54,262 bases of DNA, from contig JAGKWN010000016.1 of the NCBI GenBank assembly GCA_021151805.1, positions 1-54,262 of the forward strand. Direction: 5' to 3'. This stretch comes from Cytophagaceae bacterium (GTDB lineage: Bacteria; Bacteroidota; Bacteroidia; Cytophagales; Cytophagaceae). The translations under genes were made by a program, and so were the position numbers. Positions 1-9,557 of the stretch are shown piece after piece (positions within the stretch are counted from its first letter, which is position 1; each line of letters starts with the position of its first letter). Under the pieces are notes generated by a model. It was given only the letters and a program-made list of their open reading frames with translations. It had not been told where the DNA came from and made no database searches.

Positions 1-3000
1 ATCTGGACAACAAACGGTACGGGTAGTTTCTTACCCAATGCCAATACGTTAAATGCTACTTACCAGCCATCAGCAACAGACAGAAGTAATGGCAGTGTTG
101 TGTTAACGTTGACTTCAACCGGCAATGGTTTATGTAAGCAGGTCTCTAAATCATTGACCTTAACGATCACTCCGGCGATCACCGTAAGTGCGGGGCCTAA
201 CCAGACACTTTGTGCGGATGTGAGCGGTATTTCATTGAGTGGAACAATGGCCAATGCGACAGGTGTTCTTTGGTCAATCACCAGCGGATCAGGAACGATC
301 AGTTCACCGACTAGTTTAAACACAACATATATCCCTTCTTCAGGAGATATCACAGCTGGTACAGTTTCATTGTTATTGACTTCAACAGGCAACAATGGTT
401 GTCCTGCTGTAACAAGTCCGGTAACGTTTACTTTAACACCGGCTCCGACCCTGAATCAGGGAGGCAACCAGACAATTTGCGGGGACTCTGCTTATGTGCA
501 GTTGAATGCCGTAGTTACAGTTGCTACAGGTGTTAACTGGACAACTAACGGTACGGGTACTTTCTCTCCAAACAGTGCAACCTTAAATGCCAGGTATATT
601 CCTTCGGCTGCTGATGTGAGTTCTGGAAGTGTTACTCTTACTGCTACAACTACTGGTAACGGTACTTGTAATCCAATTGTAAAAAACTTAACTATCACAA
701 TAACTCCAACAACTGCAACTGCTGTAAACTGGACAACAAACGGTACAGGTACTTTTGCAAGTCAGACTTCACCGATTACCACCTATACCCCATCAGCAAA
801 TGATATTTCTGCTGGTTTGGTAACACTTACTGTTAAGACAACCGGAAATGGAACATGTAAAGTCAAAACAGCTCAGGTTCAGGTAACAATTAAACCTGCA
901 CCGATTGTAGATGCTGGTTTACCTCAGAAAGTTTGTTCCAATGTTAATTCAGTAGCATTATCAGGTAGTGTCTTAAATGCTGGTGGTGGAACATGGACAA
1001 CAAACGGTTCCGGTACTTTTGCCAATCCAAACTCGCCTATTACTACCTATGCACCGTCACAAGCTGATACAACAGCTGGTTCAGTAACATTAACGCTTAC
1101 ATCAACCGGTAACGGAACATGTACTGCGGTTGCTAAAAGCGTTGTTATTTCATTTAAAAAGTTGCCGATTGTTACTGCAGGACCTGATCAAACGATTTGT
1201 GGTGACAGTGCTTATGTTCAATTAGCAGGTAAAATAGTAAATGCGGGTGGTGGTGTCTGGACAAAAACAGGCACAGGAGCCTTCTTCCCGAGCACTATTG
1301 ATCCGAATGCAGTTTATTCTCCTACTGCTGCTGATATAGCTGCAGGAACGGTAACATTAACTCTTACATCTACTTCGAATGGTCAATGTCCTGCGGTATC
1401 AAGCAGCTTAACCGTTACGATTACCCCTGCTCCTAAAGTTACCGTAAGTGGCGACCAAACAGTTTGTGCGAACAATGCAGTTACAAGTGTATCGGGTACA
1501 TTCTCTGTTTCATCAGCAATTAAGTGGACGACTTCCGGTACGGGTACATTTAGTCCGAATAATACAACAACTTCTGTTACTTATACTCCTTCTGCGTTAG
1601 ACAAATCTGCAGGACTGGTTGTATTGGCAATGTCAACAACAGGCAACGGAACATGTAAACCTGCGCAGGGATTCATTACATTAACTATTACGCCGGCACC
1701 AACATTGACTGCTGGCTTTGATAAATCGATTTGTGCGGATAGTTTGGGTGTTCTGTTAAATGAAGCAGCCGTTACAACTGCGACAGGTGTTCTGTGGTCA
1801 ACAAACGGATCTGGTGTGTTCGGACCGAATGCAACAACAGTACAACCTACTTACTTCCCTTCTACTGCTGATATCACTGCTGGAAATGTAAAATTAGCAG
1901 TAGTTACTACTGGTAATGGCAAATGTTTACCAGTAAGAGATACAATTCAGATTGCGATTACTCCTGCCCCTACAGTAACTGCAGGTACAGATATCTCTGT
2001 CTGTGCGGACACAAGTAGTGTTCAATTGGCTGGAAATTCAACAGTGGCGGGTGGTGTAAAATGGACAACAACCGGATCGGGTATTTTCACTCCGAGTGCT
2101 ACCATGAAAAATGCTGAGTACATACCTTCCAATGCAGATACCACAGCAAAAACAGTGACGTTAACGTTAACCACTACAAACAACGGTACTTGTAAAGCTG
2201 TTTCTGATCAGGTAATCATTAACATTGCACCAAAACCTGTTGTTAATGCAGGGGTAGACAGAACGGTATGTGCCGATGTCGATCAGCTTTTAATGGGTGG
2301 TATAGTAAATAATGCTACTGGAGGAAACTGGTCAACCAATGGTACCGGGGTATTCTCTCCAAGTAGTGGTACACTGAACCCGAACTATACGCCATCTGCT
2401 TCCGACCTGACTGTAGGTACTGTTGTATTAACACTCGTATCAACCGGTAATGGATTATGCCGTGCCGTGAGTGATAATGTTATCGTTAAATTCAACCCGG
2501 TTGCTACAATTTCTGCAGGGAATAACCTTCAGGTATGTAATAGTGTTACTACTGTTAATATAAACGGTTCTTCTACCAATACTTCAAATGTCAACTGGAC
2601 TGTTATTTCAGGTGCTGGTACAGTATCTGCTCCTACAAGTCTGTCAACAGTCTATAATGTTTCCAATCCCGCGGATATTACGGCAGGAAGCGTAACCTTG
2701 AGAATTACCGGTACAGCATTGAGTGGTTGTTCAAACGTTTCAGATGATGTAATCATTACCTTCGTTGCTTCTCCTCCAATTGATGCAGGTCCAAGCAAAA
2801 CGGTTTGTGATACTGACTTACCAATACAATTACAAGGTACAGGATCTACTGCTCAATGGTCAGGTTATACAGGAACACTTAGTCCGAATGATCAGACATT
2901 AAATGCATTATATACACCTTCAGCAGGTGAAATTTCTGCTGGTACGGTTACCCTGACCCTAACAACAACCAACAACGGTGTGTGCGCCGCGGCTGTTGAT

Positions 3001-5460
3001 AATGTTACATTTACCATCATCCCGGGTCCGGATGTAGATGCAGGTACAACAACACCTATCTGCTCGAACTCTGCTTCAATCAATCTGACAGGTACAACTA
3101 ATGGTATTAGTTCAACTGGGGTAACCTGGTCTACTGCTGGTTCTGGTACATTTACAAATGGGAACACGTTAACACCTACCTACACCCCATCTACTTCTGA
3201 TAAGAACGGTGGAGACGTAATATTAACAATTACCTCTACAGGAAATAATGCAGCATGTAAAGCAGCTACCGATACTGTTCACGTAATGATATCTCCTGCA
3301 CCGACAATTGTTACAGGTTCTAACCAGACAGTTTGTGGTGATGCAACTACAGTTGATGTAAGTTCTACATTTACAAATGCAACAGGTGTTCAGTGGACAA
3401 ACGGCACTTCAAGTGGTTCATTTGTAAGTGCAACTTCAGCAAAAACTAAATATAACGTTGCGGTTCCCGCAGATACAACAGCTGGCACAATCACAGTAAA
3501 TGTTCAGACAACCGGACAAAATGTTGGATGTACTGCTGCAACAGCTCAAATGACGATTAACTTCACAAAACTTCCTCAGGTGAATGCAGGCAGTCCTATA
3601 ACAGTTTGTACGGATACAACTTCAGTACCATTGAACGGTTCAATCGGTATAGCAACAGGTGGTATATGGTCTTCTGCTACTGGGGGTACATTCTCACCAA
3701 ATGCAAGTCAGTTAAATGCTAAATATATTCCATCAGCTGCAGATGTTGCAGCAGGAAGTGCTGTCGTTACATTAACTTCTACAGGCAATGGTAACTGTAA
3801 AGCGTATTCAAAAACAAATACTATTACCTTGAATCCAAAACCAACCATTACAGGCTCTGTTCCTCAGGATTCAATCTGTAGCGGTAATTCTATTACTGCT
3901 ACAACAAGTGTAACGAATACAACATCATTTGTATGGAAAACAACGGGTACGGGTACTTTCAGTACGCTAACCGGATCGCCGAGTATATATACTCCTTCTC
4001 AAGCTGACATTGACAATGGTGGTGTAATCATCTATTCATCTACTGTTGGTTCAAATCCTTGTAAAGAAGTTGAGAAATATTTCTCTATTACAATTCTTTC
4101 ATCTCCAGCTTCATTGGTAAATGCCGGCTTTGATCAGGTTGCCTGTGCTGATAATGGCTTCTTCCCATTAAATGGTAGAATTGGTGGTCTTGCGGGAACT
4201 GGTATCTGGACAACAGCTACAGGTCGTGGTGATTTCTATCCGGATGCAACAGACTTAAATCCAATCTTTGTACCTGATCAGGCAGATATTAATGCTGGTG
4301 GATTAACGATCACATTGACATCAACCAACAACGGAATTTGTGCTCCGAGTTTTGATGACATGCTCCTGACTATTACACCTGCTCCTACTGTAACGGCTGG
4401 TACTCCATTACCTCCATTGTGTGCAGATACAGCATTCATTCAATTGAATCCTACAATCACAAATGCATTGGGCGGTGAATGGTCAACAACCGGCACGGGT
4501 ATATTCTCACCAAGTATTACTGATTTAAATGCAGTATATGTACCTTCTGCAGCAGATAGAAAAAAAGGATCCATTGGTCTTACTTTAACTACTACCGGTA
4601 ATGGTACTTGTAACTCGTACTCAGACTTCCTGAACATTAAATTAACACCTACTCCAACAATCAACATAGGTAATGACAAAACAGTCTGTGCGGATCAGTT
4701 GGTCGATTTAAGTGCTATAATAACTGTTGCCACTGGTGTTGACTGGACATCTTCTGGTGGTGGTATCTTTACTTCAGGAAGCAATAGTGTGGCAACTTCT
4801 TATATATTCTCGATTCCTGATACAACAAATAAAGTATTGAATATTTTTGCAAAAACCGTTAACCAGGGATTATGTAAGCCTGTCTTCGATACATTAAAAG
4901 TAACGGTTAAACCTATTCCTGTTGTGTTGGCATCTGCCGACCAAACTATTTGTGCCGATCAGAATTCAATATCTGTAAGTTCAGTTATTGCAAATGCTGG
5001 TGGTGTTGACTGGAGTACAAATGGTTCAGGGTTCTTCAGCCCAAGCAGCAGTGGTTCTCCTGTTACTTACTCAGTTTCTGTTGCAGACAGAAGTGCTGGC
5101 ACGGTAAGATTATATGCAACCTCTAATAACTCCGGTATATGCGGACCGCAAAAGGATAGTATTGATGTTACAATTACTCCATTACCAATTGTTTCTGCAG
5201 GTGCACCGATTATATGTGATACGCTTGCAGGTGCAACCCTGACAGGTACTGTAACCAGTGCAATGACAGGTGGTGTTACATGGTCAGCATCATCCGGAGC
5301 TGGTATCTTCTCTGTAAATAATGCGACATTGAATGCCGTCTTTGTTCCGGGCAGAATTGACATCGCTTCAGGACAGGTTACATTAACACTTACAGCAAGT
5401 GGTTATGGTACTTGCCAACCGGTTAGCAGTTCAGTAGTATTGCTGATTGAACCTCTGCCA
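1..5460 (+). repeat. In-frame tandem repeats of about 240 bp encoding Cys-flanked modules
   Basis: Twenty full and two partial modules were counted by their paired motifs (C-A/G-D at the start, T-G-N-G-x-C at the end). Unit length varies a little (about 75-90 residues) and identity between units is moderate, so the array looks old, with occasional local similarity such as the shared GDSAYVQL motif in units starting near bases 450 and 1170. The unit near 710-900 lacks its first third. Confidence 0.85.
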
Positions 5461-6918
5461 ATTTCAAACGCAGGTCCTGATCAGATTTCATGTATAGGTG
5501 CAAGTGCTACTGTATCTGCACAAAACAGACAATCTGGTGTACAGTATTCATGGACAGATGGTGCCGGAACAATTGTTGCTCCTGCAAACGCTCCTAGCAA
5601 TACCTTCAACGTTGCTGGCAATACTAGAAGAATATTGCTGGCAGAAGATTATAAAGGTTGTATTGTAAGAGATACTGTAGATATTACAACATTTACATTG
5701 CCAACATTTACGTTAACTCCAAACCCGGCTTGTTACCAAGAGAACCTACTGGTACTGTCTAATCCGAGTCCTGCACCAACAGTTCCTGGTTTATACCAAT
5801 GGTATAATAATGGCAGAATCATGACAGGAGAAGATAAAACGTTCCTTATTGTTCCTGATACTGGTACATACAAAATCCAGTATTCATACAATAACTGTAG
5901 TTCATCAGATCAATTGCCTGTTAAACCAGTACCTGCAATTACTGCAGTTGATGTAACGGCTTGCGGAAATGCAACATTAACTGCAAGTGCAGTACCATCA
6001 AGTGCTACTATTGACTGGAGTCTGAATGGAAGTCCGGTAGGTACAGGCTCTCCGATTTCAATTACTTCTGTAGCAAACGATACAATCAAATATGATATTC
6101 GTGTAGTAAATCCTACAACAGGTTGTTCAAATACAGATAGTTTATATGTAATAGGTCTGCCAATTCCTCAGATGGTTTCACTGGATTCTACTTCATGCGT
6201 TGGTTTAACCGTTCGCTTAACGGCAAGACCAACAAACATTCCGAATCTGGATCAATTCCTGGATCTGAAGTTTGACTGGAGAAAAGATGGCGGTGCTATT
6301 TTCGCAACTGATTCTACAATAACGGTGAATTCTGTAGGCCAATACAATGGAGCTATTGCAATCGGTCAATGTAAAGATACTTCTAAAAATAACATTGCAT
6401 TCGCTGCGTATCCGGTATCAACATTACCAAGAGAATACATGTATTGTCCTGAAACAGATACAACGGTTACACTTGATCCGGGAACTGAAGCTAACACAAC
6501 CTACACATGGAGCGACGGATTTATTGGTACACCAAACAAGGTTTCGCCTAGAGTAGATAGCGTTTACAAAGTAATTATTACAAACCAGTACTTCTGTTCA
6601 ATTACAGATCAAACATTGGTTTACGCAATCTGTGCTCCGGATATTCAAGTGCCAACTGCCTTTACTCCTAATCTTACAGGCAGCGGTGACCAGATCTTCA
6701 GAGGCTTTGGTAAGTACGAAGTGAATTATAAACTAATGGTATTTAACAGATGGGGTGAAGTAATCTTCATTTCAAATGATAAGTTCATGGGCTGGGATGG
6801 TACTTACCTTGGCCAGGAAGCTCCATCAGGTATCTACCCTTGGATTGTTACTTACGAAGGACGTGCTCAATTCAAAGGTCCTTATAAGAAAACCGGTCAG
6901 GTGACCCTTATCAGATAA
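1..6918 (+). CDS. Giant repeat surface protein with type IX secretion C-terminal domain (5' truncated)
   Basis: The frame is open from base 1, so the gene begins upstream and its signal peptide is not visible; 2305 residues are present. About 20 repeats of roughly 80 residues follow one another, each with an early Cys (context AG-x-DQT-hydrophobic-C-A/G-D), a W-S/T-T-N-G-T/S-G core and a late Cys (context T-G-N-G-x-C). After about base 5460 come four more divergent Ig/PKD-like modules. The last 90 residues (about 6640-6915) contain VPTAFTPN, FNRWGEVIF, WDG and PSGIYPW, the pattern of the gliding-motility-associated (type B) sorting domain recognised by the type IX secretion system. Inference: exported to the cell surface or medium, adhesive or structural. 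The substrate cannot be told. The two Cys per repeat may form a disulfide. Confidence 0.9.
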   Translation: MWTTNGTGSFLPNANTLNATYQPSATDRSNGSVVLTLTSTGNGLCKQVSKSLTLTITPAITVSAGPNQTLCADVSGISLSGTMANATGVLWSITSGSGTISSPTSLNTTYIPSSGDITAGTVSLLLTSTGNNGCPAVTSPVTFTLTPAPTLNQGGNQTICGDSAYVQLNAVVTVATGVNWTTNGTGTFSPNSATLNARYIPSAADVSSGSVTLTATTTGNGTCNPIVKNLTITITPTTATAVNWTTNGTGTFASQTSPITTYTPSANDISAGLVTLTVKTTGNGTCKVKTAQVQVTIKPAPIVDAGLPQKVCSNVNSVALSGSVLNAGGGTWTTNGSGTFANPNSPITTYAPSQADTTAGSVTLTLTSTGNGTCTAVAKSVVISFKKLPIVTAGPDQTICGDSAYVQLAGKIVNAGGGVWTKTGTGAFFPSTIDPNAVYSPTAADIAAGTVTLTLTSTSNGQCPAVSSSLTVTITPAPKVTVSGDQTVCANNAVTSVSGTFSVSSAIKWTTSGTGTFSPNNTTTSVTYTPSALDKSAGLVVLAMSTTGNGTCKPAQGFITLTITPAPTLTAGFDKSICADSLGVLLNEAAVTTATGVLWSTNGSGVFGPNATTVQPTYFPSTADITAGNVKLAVVTTGNGKCLPVRDTIQIAITPAPTVTAGTDISVCADTSSVQLAGNSTVAGGVKWTTTGSGIFTPSATMKNAEYIPSNADTTAKTVTLTLTTTNNGTCKAVSDQVIINIAPKPVVNAGVDRTVCADVDQLLMGGIVNNATGGNWSTNGTGVFSPSSGTLNPNYTPSASDLTVGTVVLTLVSTGNGLCRAVSDNVIVKFNPVATISAGNNLQVCNSVTTVNINGSSTNTSNVNWTVISGAGTVSAPTSLSTVYNVSNPADITAGSVTLRITGTALSGCSNVSDDVIITFVASPPIDAGPSKTVCDTDLPIQLQGTGSTAQWSGYTGTLSPNDQTLNALYTPSAGEISAGTVTLTLTTTNNGVCAAAVDNVTFTIIPGPDVDAGTTTPICSNSASINLTGTTNGISSTGVTWSTAGSGTFTNGNTLTPTYTPSTSDKNGGDVILTITSTGNNAACKAATDTVHVMISPAPTIVTGSNQTVCGDATTVDVSSTFTNATGVQWTNGTSSGSFVSATSAKTKYNVAVPADTTAGTITVNVQTTGQNVGCTAATAQMTINFTKLPQVNAGSPITVCTDTTSVPLNGSIGIATGGIWSSATGGTFSPNASQLNAKYIPSAADVAAGSAVVTLTSTGNGNCKAYSKTNTITLNPKPTITGSVPQDSICSGNSITATTSVTNTTSFVWKTTGTGTFSTLTGSPSIYTPSQADIDNGGVIIYSSTVGSNPCKEVEKYFSITILSSPASLVNAGFDQVACADNGFFPLNGRIGGLAGTGIWTTATGRGDFYPDATDLNPIFVPDQADINAGGLTITLTSTNNGICAPSFDDMLLTITPAPTVTAGTPLPPLCADTAFIQLNPTITNALGGEWSTTGTGIFSPSITDLNAVYVPSAADRKKGSIGLTLTTTGNGTCNSYSDFLNIKLTPTPTINIGNDKTVCADQLVDLSAIITVATGVDWTSSGGGIFTSGSNSVATSYIFSIPDTTNKVLNIFAKTVNQGLCKPVFDTLKVTVKPIPVVLASADQTICADQNSISVSSVIANAGGVDWSTNGSGFFSPSSSGSPVTYSVSVADRSAGTVRLYATSNNSGICGPQKDSIDVTITPLPIVSAGAPIICDTLAGATLTGTVTSAMTGGVTWSASSGAGIFSVNNATLNAVFVPGRIDIASGQVTLTLTASGYGTCQPVSSSVVLLIEPLPISNAGPDQISCIGASATVSAQNRQSGVQYSWTDGAGTIVAPANAPSNTFNVAGNTRRILLAEDYKGCIVRDTVDITTFTLPTFTLTPNPACYQENLLVLSNPSPAPTVPGLYQWYNNGRIMTGEDKTFLIVPDTGTYKIQYSYNNCSSSDQLPVKPVPAITAVDVTACGNATLTASAVPSSATIDWSLNGSPVGTGSPISITSVANDTIKYDIRVVNPTTGCSNTDSLYVIGLPIPQMVSLDSTSCVGLTVRLTARPTNIPNLDQFLDLKFDWRKDGGAIFATDSTITVNSVGQYNGAIAIGQCKDTSKNNIAFAAYPVSTLPREYMYCPETDTTVTLDPGTEANTTYTWSDGFIGTPNKVSPRVDSVYKVIITNQYFCSITDQTLVYAICAPDIQVPTAFTPNLTGSGDQIFRGFGKYEVNYKLMVFNRWGEVIFISNDKFMGWDGTYLGQEAPSGIYPWIVTYEGRAQFKGPYKKTGQVTLIR

Positions 6919-6934
6919 GTTAATATTCATTCAT

Positions 6935-6968
6935 AAAAAAACTCCCGATAGTTATCGGGAGTTTTTTT
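6935..6968. terminator. Bidirectional intrinsic terminator with CCGATAGTTATCGG core
   Basis: A perfect 10-bp stem (6941-6950 with 6953-6962) with a 2-base apex, flanked by A6 on the left and T6 or more on the right. It serves both the adhesin gene (+) and the helicase gene (-) that converge here. The same palindrome core recurs at 33247 and, imperfectly, at 14870. Confidence 0.9.
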
Positions 6969-6990
6969 ATACCTACAATTTTCAAACAAA

Positions 6991-8886
6991 TTAGCTGATG
7001 TATTCCCATGCAGAATGATAGCCATCATGGGATTCGATATATTCCTGCAGGCCTGAATAAAATTTAGAAGAAGTAAGTGTAGAGGAATCTCCAACAATAA
7101 TGAGTTTTTTACGCGCACGTGTAATGGCAACATTCATTCTTCTCAAATCTTTTAGGAAACCGATCTCCTGTTTACTGTTTGAACGCACGAGACTAATAAT
7201 GATTATGTCCTTTTCCTGCCCCTGAAAACCATCGACAGTCTGAACTTGAATATTTTTTGATGTAATGCCTTGTTCTGTCAACTGTTCACGCAGGTATTGA
7301 ATCTGCAATTTATAAGGACTAATAATTCCAATGCTGGCGTGTTTATTGGCCTCAACAATTCCTGGCAATAAGGTTAAAACAAGATCAGCCTCTTGTTTAT
7401 TACGGATACCAAAAGGAGCATTTAATAATTCTTCTTCGTAACCAGTGCCGGCAGTGTCTACAAACTGAACAATCGAATCTTCATCCAATCGATGATTCTT
7501 AACACTTCCATGCGCCTCCAATTTATTATCATAAAACCATTGCGAAGGGAATTGCATGATCTTTTCATTCATGCGATATTGAATGGCCAGCATTTCTGAA
7601 ATACCAGACAAAGGCATTAACTTTTCCAGTAAGCTAATTGACAAACCCCTTCTGGAAGCCTCGTCGGACTTGACCGTTGGCGGCAATTGTAAATGATCGC
7701 CAGCCAGAATTACTTTCTTAACTTTTTGAACCGGAATCCAGCACATAGGTTCCATAGTTTGTCCGGCTTCATCAAAAATAAGTGTATCAAATTTTTCTTT
7801 ACCTATTTCCTTATGCATAGACACGACCGGCGTACATGTTACAACCTGATTTTTCACCAACACATTTTGTTGCAAAAACTGAAGTTGATCATCCGCTTGT
7901 CCGCGTAAACTACGGGCTTCCTTTAAAATAGCCTTTCGCTGTTCACGTTCTTCCCTGTCAAAATTCCGTTTATACTTATTAGCCATCCGAAAAAACTCTT
8001 CGGCACGTTTTTTCAATTCTTTTACCAAACCAAACTGCGCATGATTTGTTACTTGCCGGTCCAGACAATACTGCAAGTTTTGTTCAGTAATTTTTGATGG
8101 ATTTCCCAAACGAACCACCGGAAGTCCTCTGGCAGCAAGCCTTTCCGTTAACACATCTACTGCTGCATTACTGGAAGCGCAAACCAATACACGTTCTCCT
8201 TTCTCTACAAGTGTATGTACAATCTCAACAATGGTTGTTGTTTTGCCTGTTCCAGGAGGGCCGTGAATAACCGCTATATCCTGGGCCTGAATGGCTTTCT
8301 CCCAGGCCTTTTGCTGTGAGTTATCTAATTTTTCAGGAATTTTATATGTCTCTTTTGTATCGAAAGACGGAGCTTTTTCACCTAAAATAACATCCCGCAA
8401 CCGCATGGAATCTTTACTTAACCCATCGTCCCCAGCCCAGTAATCAAGCGTTGAGAGCATGGTTTCGTAACTATGCTTATCGAACAATTTATCCATACCG
8501 ATCTTGCCATCTGAAAGCCAGTCAGGTGATTCATCTTTCATCAGTTGAACTGTTACCAGATTACCGGCAGACGCAGTAATGACGCCATCAATAAAATCTT
8601 CCTGATTGTTGCTATGTTGATGATTTGAAAAAATACGAACCTTATCTCCGGAATAGAACATGTTGGGAGTGTCCGATTCGTATTTACGCTCAACCTCAAT
8701 ATGCAGGCGTTCTGCAAAGCCATAGTATTCACTTTTGATAAAAAGCGGATACCACGTTATTCCGAGTTCTTTCCTTTCCTGTATAGATTGTTTGGCTAGT
8801 TCTTCTTCGTAAATTTTAGCATCCTCACTCATTTCTATTTTCAGGAGTTTTTTTATTTCCTGAAAATATTCCTTTGCTACATTCAT
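6991..8886 (-). CDS. SF1 DNA/RNA helicase of the Upf1/IGHMBP2 type
   Basis: 631 residues. A small beta-barrel-like N-terminal part precedes the helicase core. Walker A is GPPGTGKT (residues 209-216), motif II is DEAGQ (372-376), motif III GDHLQLPP (396-403), and the C-terminal half carries QTVDGFQGQEKD and MNVAITRARKKL (motifs V and VI). This is the AAA_11/AAA_12 layout of Upf1-like superfamily 1B helicases, which unwind DNA or RNA 5' to 3'. All motifs look intact, so it should be an active ATPase. The bacterial role and preferred substrate are not known from sequence. It starts 3 bases after the DUF3109 gene and is surely co-transcribed with it. Start is ATG, MNVAKEYF. Confidence 0.9.
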   Translation of the reverse strand: MNVAKEYFQEIKKLLKIEMSEDAKIYEEELAKQSIQERKELGITWYPLFIKSEYYGFAERLHIEVERKYESDTPNMFYSGDKVRIFSNHQHSNNQEDFIDGVITASAGNLVTVQLMKDESPDWLSDGKIGMDKLFDKHSYETMLSTLDYWAGDDGLSKDSMRLRDVILGEKAPSFDTKETYKIPEKLDNSQQKAWEKAIQAQDIAVIHGPPGTGKTTTIVEIVHTLVEKGERVLVCASSNAAVDVLTERLAARGLPVVRLGNPSKITEQNLQYCLDRQVTNHAQFGLVKELKKRAEEFFRMANKYKRNFDREEREQRKAILKEARSLRGQADDQLQFLQQNVLVKNQVVTCTPVVSMHKEIGKEKFDTLIFDEAGQTMEPMCWIPVQKVKKVILAGDHLQLPPTVKSDEASRRGLSISLLEKLMPLSGISEMLAIQYRMNEKIMQFPSQWFYDNKLEAHGSVKNHRLDEDSIVQFVDTAGTGYEEELLNAPFGIRNKQEADLVLTLLPGIVEANKHASIGIISPYKLQIQYLREQLTEQGITSKNIQVQTVDGFQGQEKDIIIISLVRSNSKQEIGFLKDLRRMNVAITRARKKLIIVGDSSTLTSSKFYSGLQEYIESHDGYHSAWEYIS

Positions 8887-8889
8887 GAA

Positions 8890-9462
8890 TTATTTCTGTT
8901 TTTCTTCAATGGTTTTACAAAGGTCCTTGTACCAGGATTCGCCATACTTACGAATTAGCGGGCCTTTTAAAAATTTATAAATAGGAACACCAAGTTCTTT
9001 TCCATTGGAACATGCCGGCTTACAGATGCTCCAACGATCATAATTTAACGCGTCAAACTCATCGTATTTCGTAATGCGGATAGGATATAAATGACAGGAA
9101 ATCGGTTTTTGATAATCAATTTTTTTATCCAGATATGCCTGCTCAATACCACATTTTAAAATACCTTTCGTATCATAAATCGCGTAAGCACATTCCCTGT
9201 TATTACCGATTGTAGGTGTTACAGGATCACCTTCTTCATCGGTAACAGATGTTCCCTGCTTTTCAATGGTTTTGATACCATCTTTTGATAAATAAGGCTT
9301 TACAACCGGATAAATTTCTTCCAGGATAAGCGCTTCTTCAACATCCAGCGGAGCGCCCATGTCGCCTTCGACACAACAAGCACCTTTACACTTCAATAAG
9401 TCGCATACAAAGAACTTTTCTGCGATATCATCGCTCACAACGGCATTTCCTAAAGAAATCAT
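8890..9462 (-). CDS. DUF3109 family Cys-rich protein
   Basis: 190 residues, the normal length for DUF3109. Conserved cysteines occur in CDLLKCKGACC near the N-terminus, and further in ECAYA, KCGIEQAY, SCHLYPI and ICKPAC, a pattern compatible with a metal centre like that of the CxxCxxxCC (YkgJ-type) proteins. No signal peptide, so probably cytoplasmic. Function unproven; a metal- or Fe-S-binding role is inference from the Cys pattern. First gene of a two-gene unit with the downstream helicase; divergent from uvrD. Confidence 0.85.
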   Translation of the reverse strand: MISLGNAVVSDDIAEKFFVCDLLKCKGACCVEGDMGAPLDVEEALILEEIYPVVKPYLSKDGIKTIEKQGTSVTDEEGDPVTPTIGNNRECAYAIYDTKGILKCGIEQAYLDKKIDYQKPISCHLYPIRITKYDEFDALNYDRWSICKPACSNGKELGVPIYKFLKGPLIRKYGESWYKDLCKTIEEKQK

Positions 9463-9496
9463 ATCTTTAAATTTATCAACATATCAATTCAGGACA

Positions 9497-9504
9497 CAAA
9501 GATA
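9497..9504 (-). promoter_or_regulatory. Putative -7 element TATCTTTG for the DUF3109-helicase unit
   Basis: On the minus strand TATCTTTG matches the Bacteroidota -7 consensus TAnnTTTG, 35 bases upstream of the DUF3109 start. No clear TTTG -33 element was found at the usual distance, so the call rests on the -7 match and position alone. The 95-base spacer is shared with divergent uvrD. Confidence 0.45.
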
Positions 9505-9557
9505 ATGGTTTTAAAGGGGATTAAATCGTAAATTTATCCTTTAAATAAATGTACTGA

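Noticed and set aside
60..5363. Several minus-strand ORFs within the adhesin (60-395, 492-698, 2892-3167, 4440-4679, 5067-5363)
   Set aside because: They mirror the codon periodicity of the repeat array on the opposite strand, resemble each other only for that reason, and lack signals of their own.
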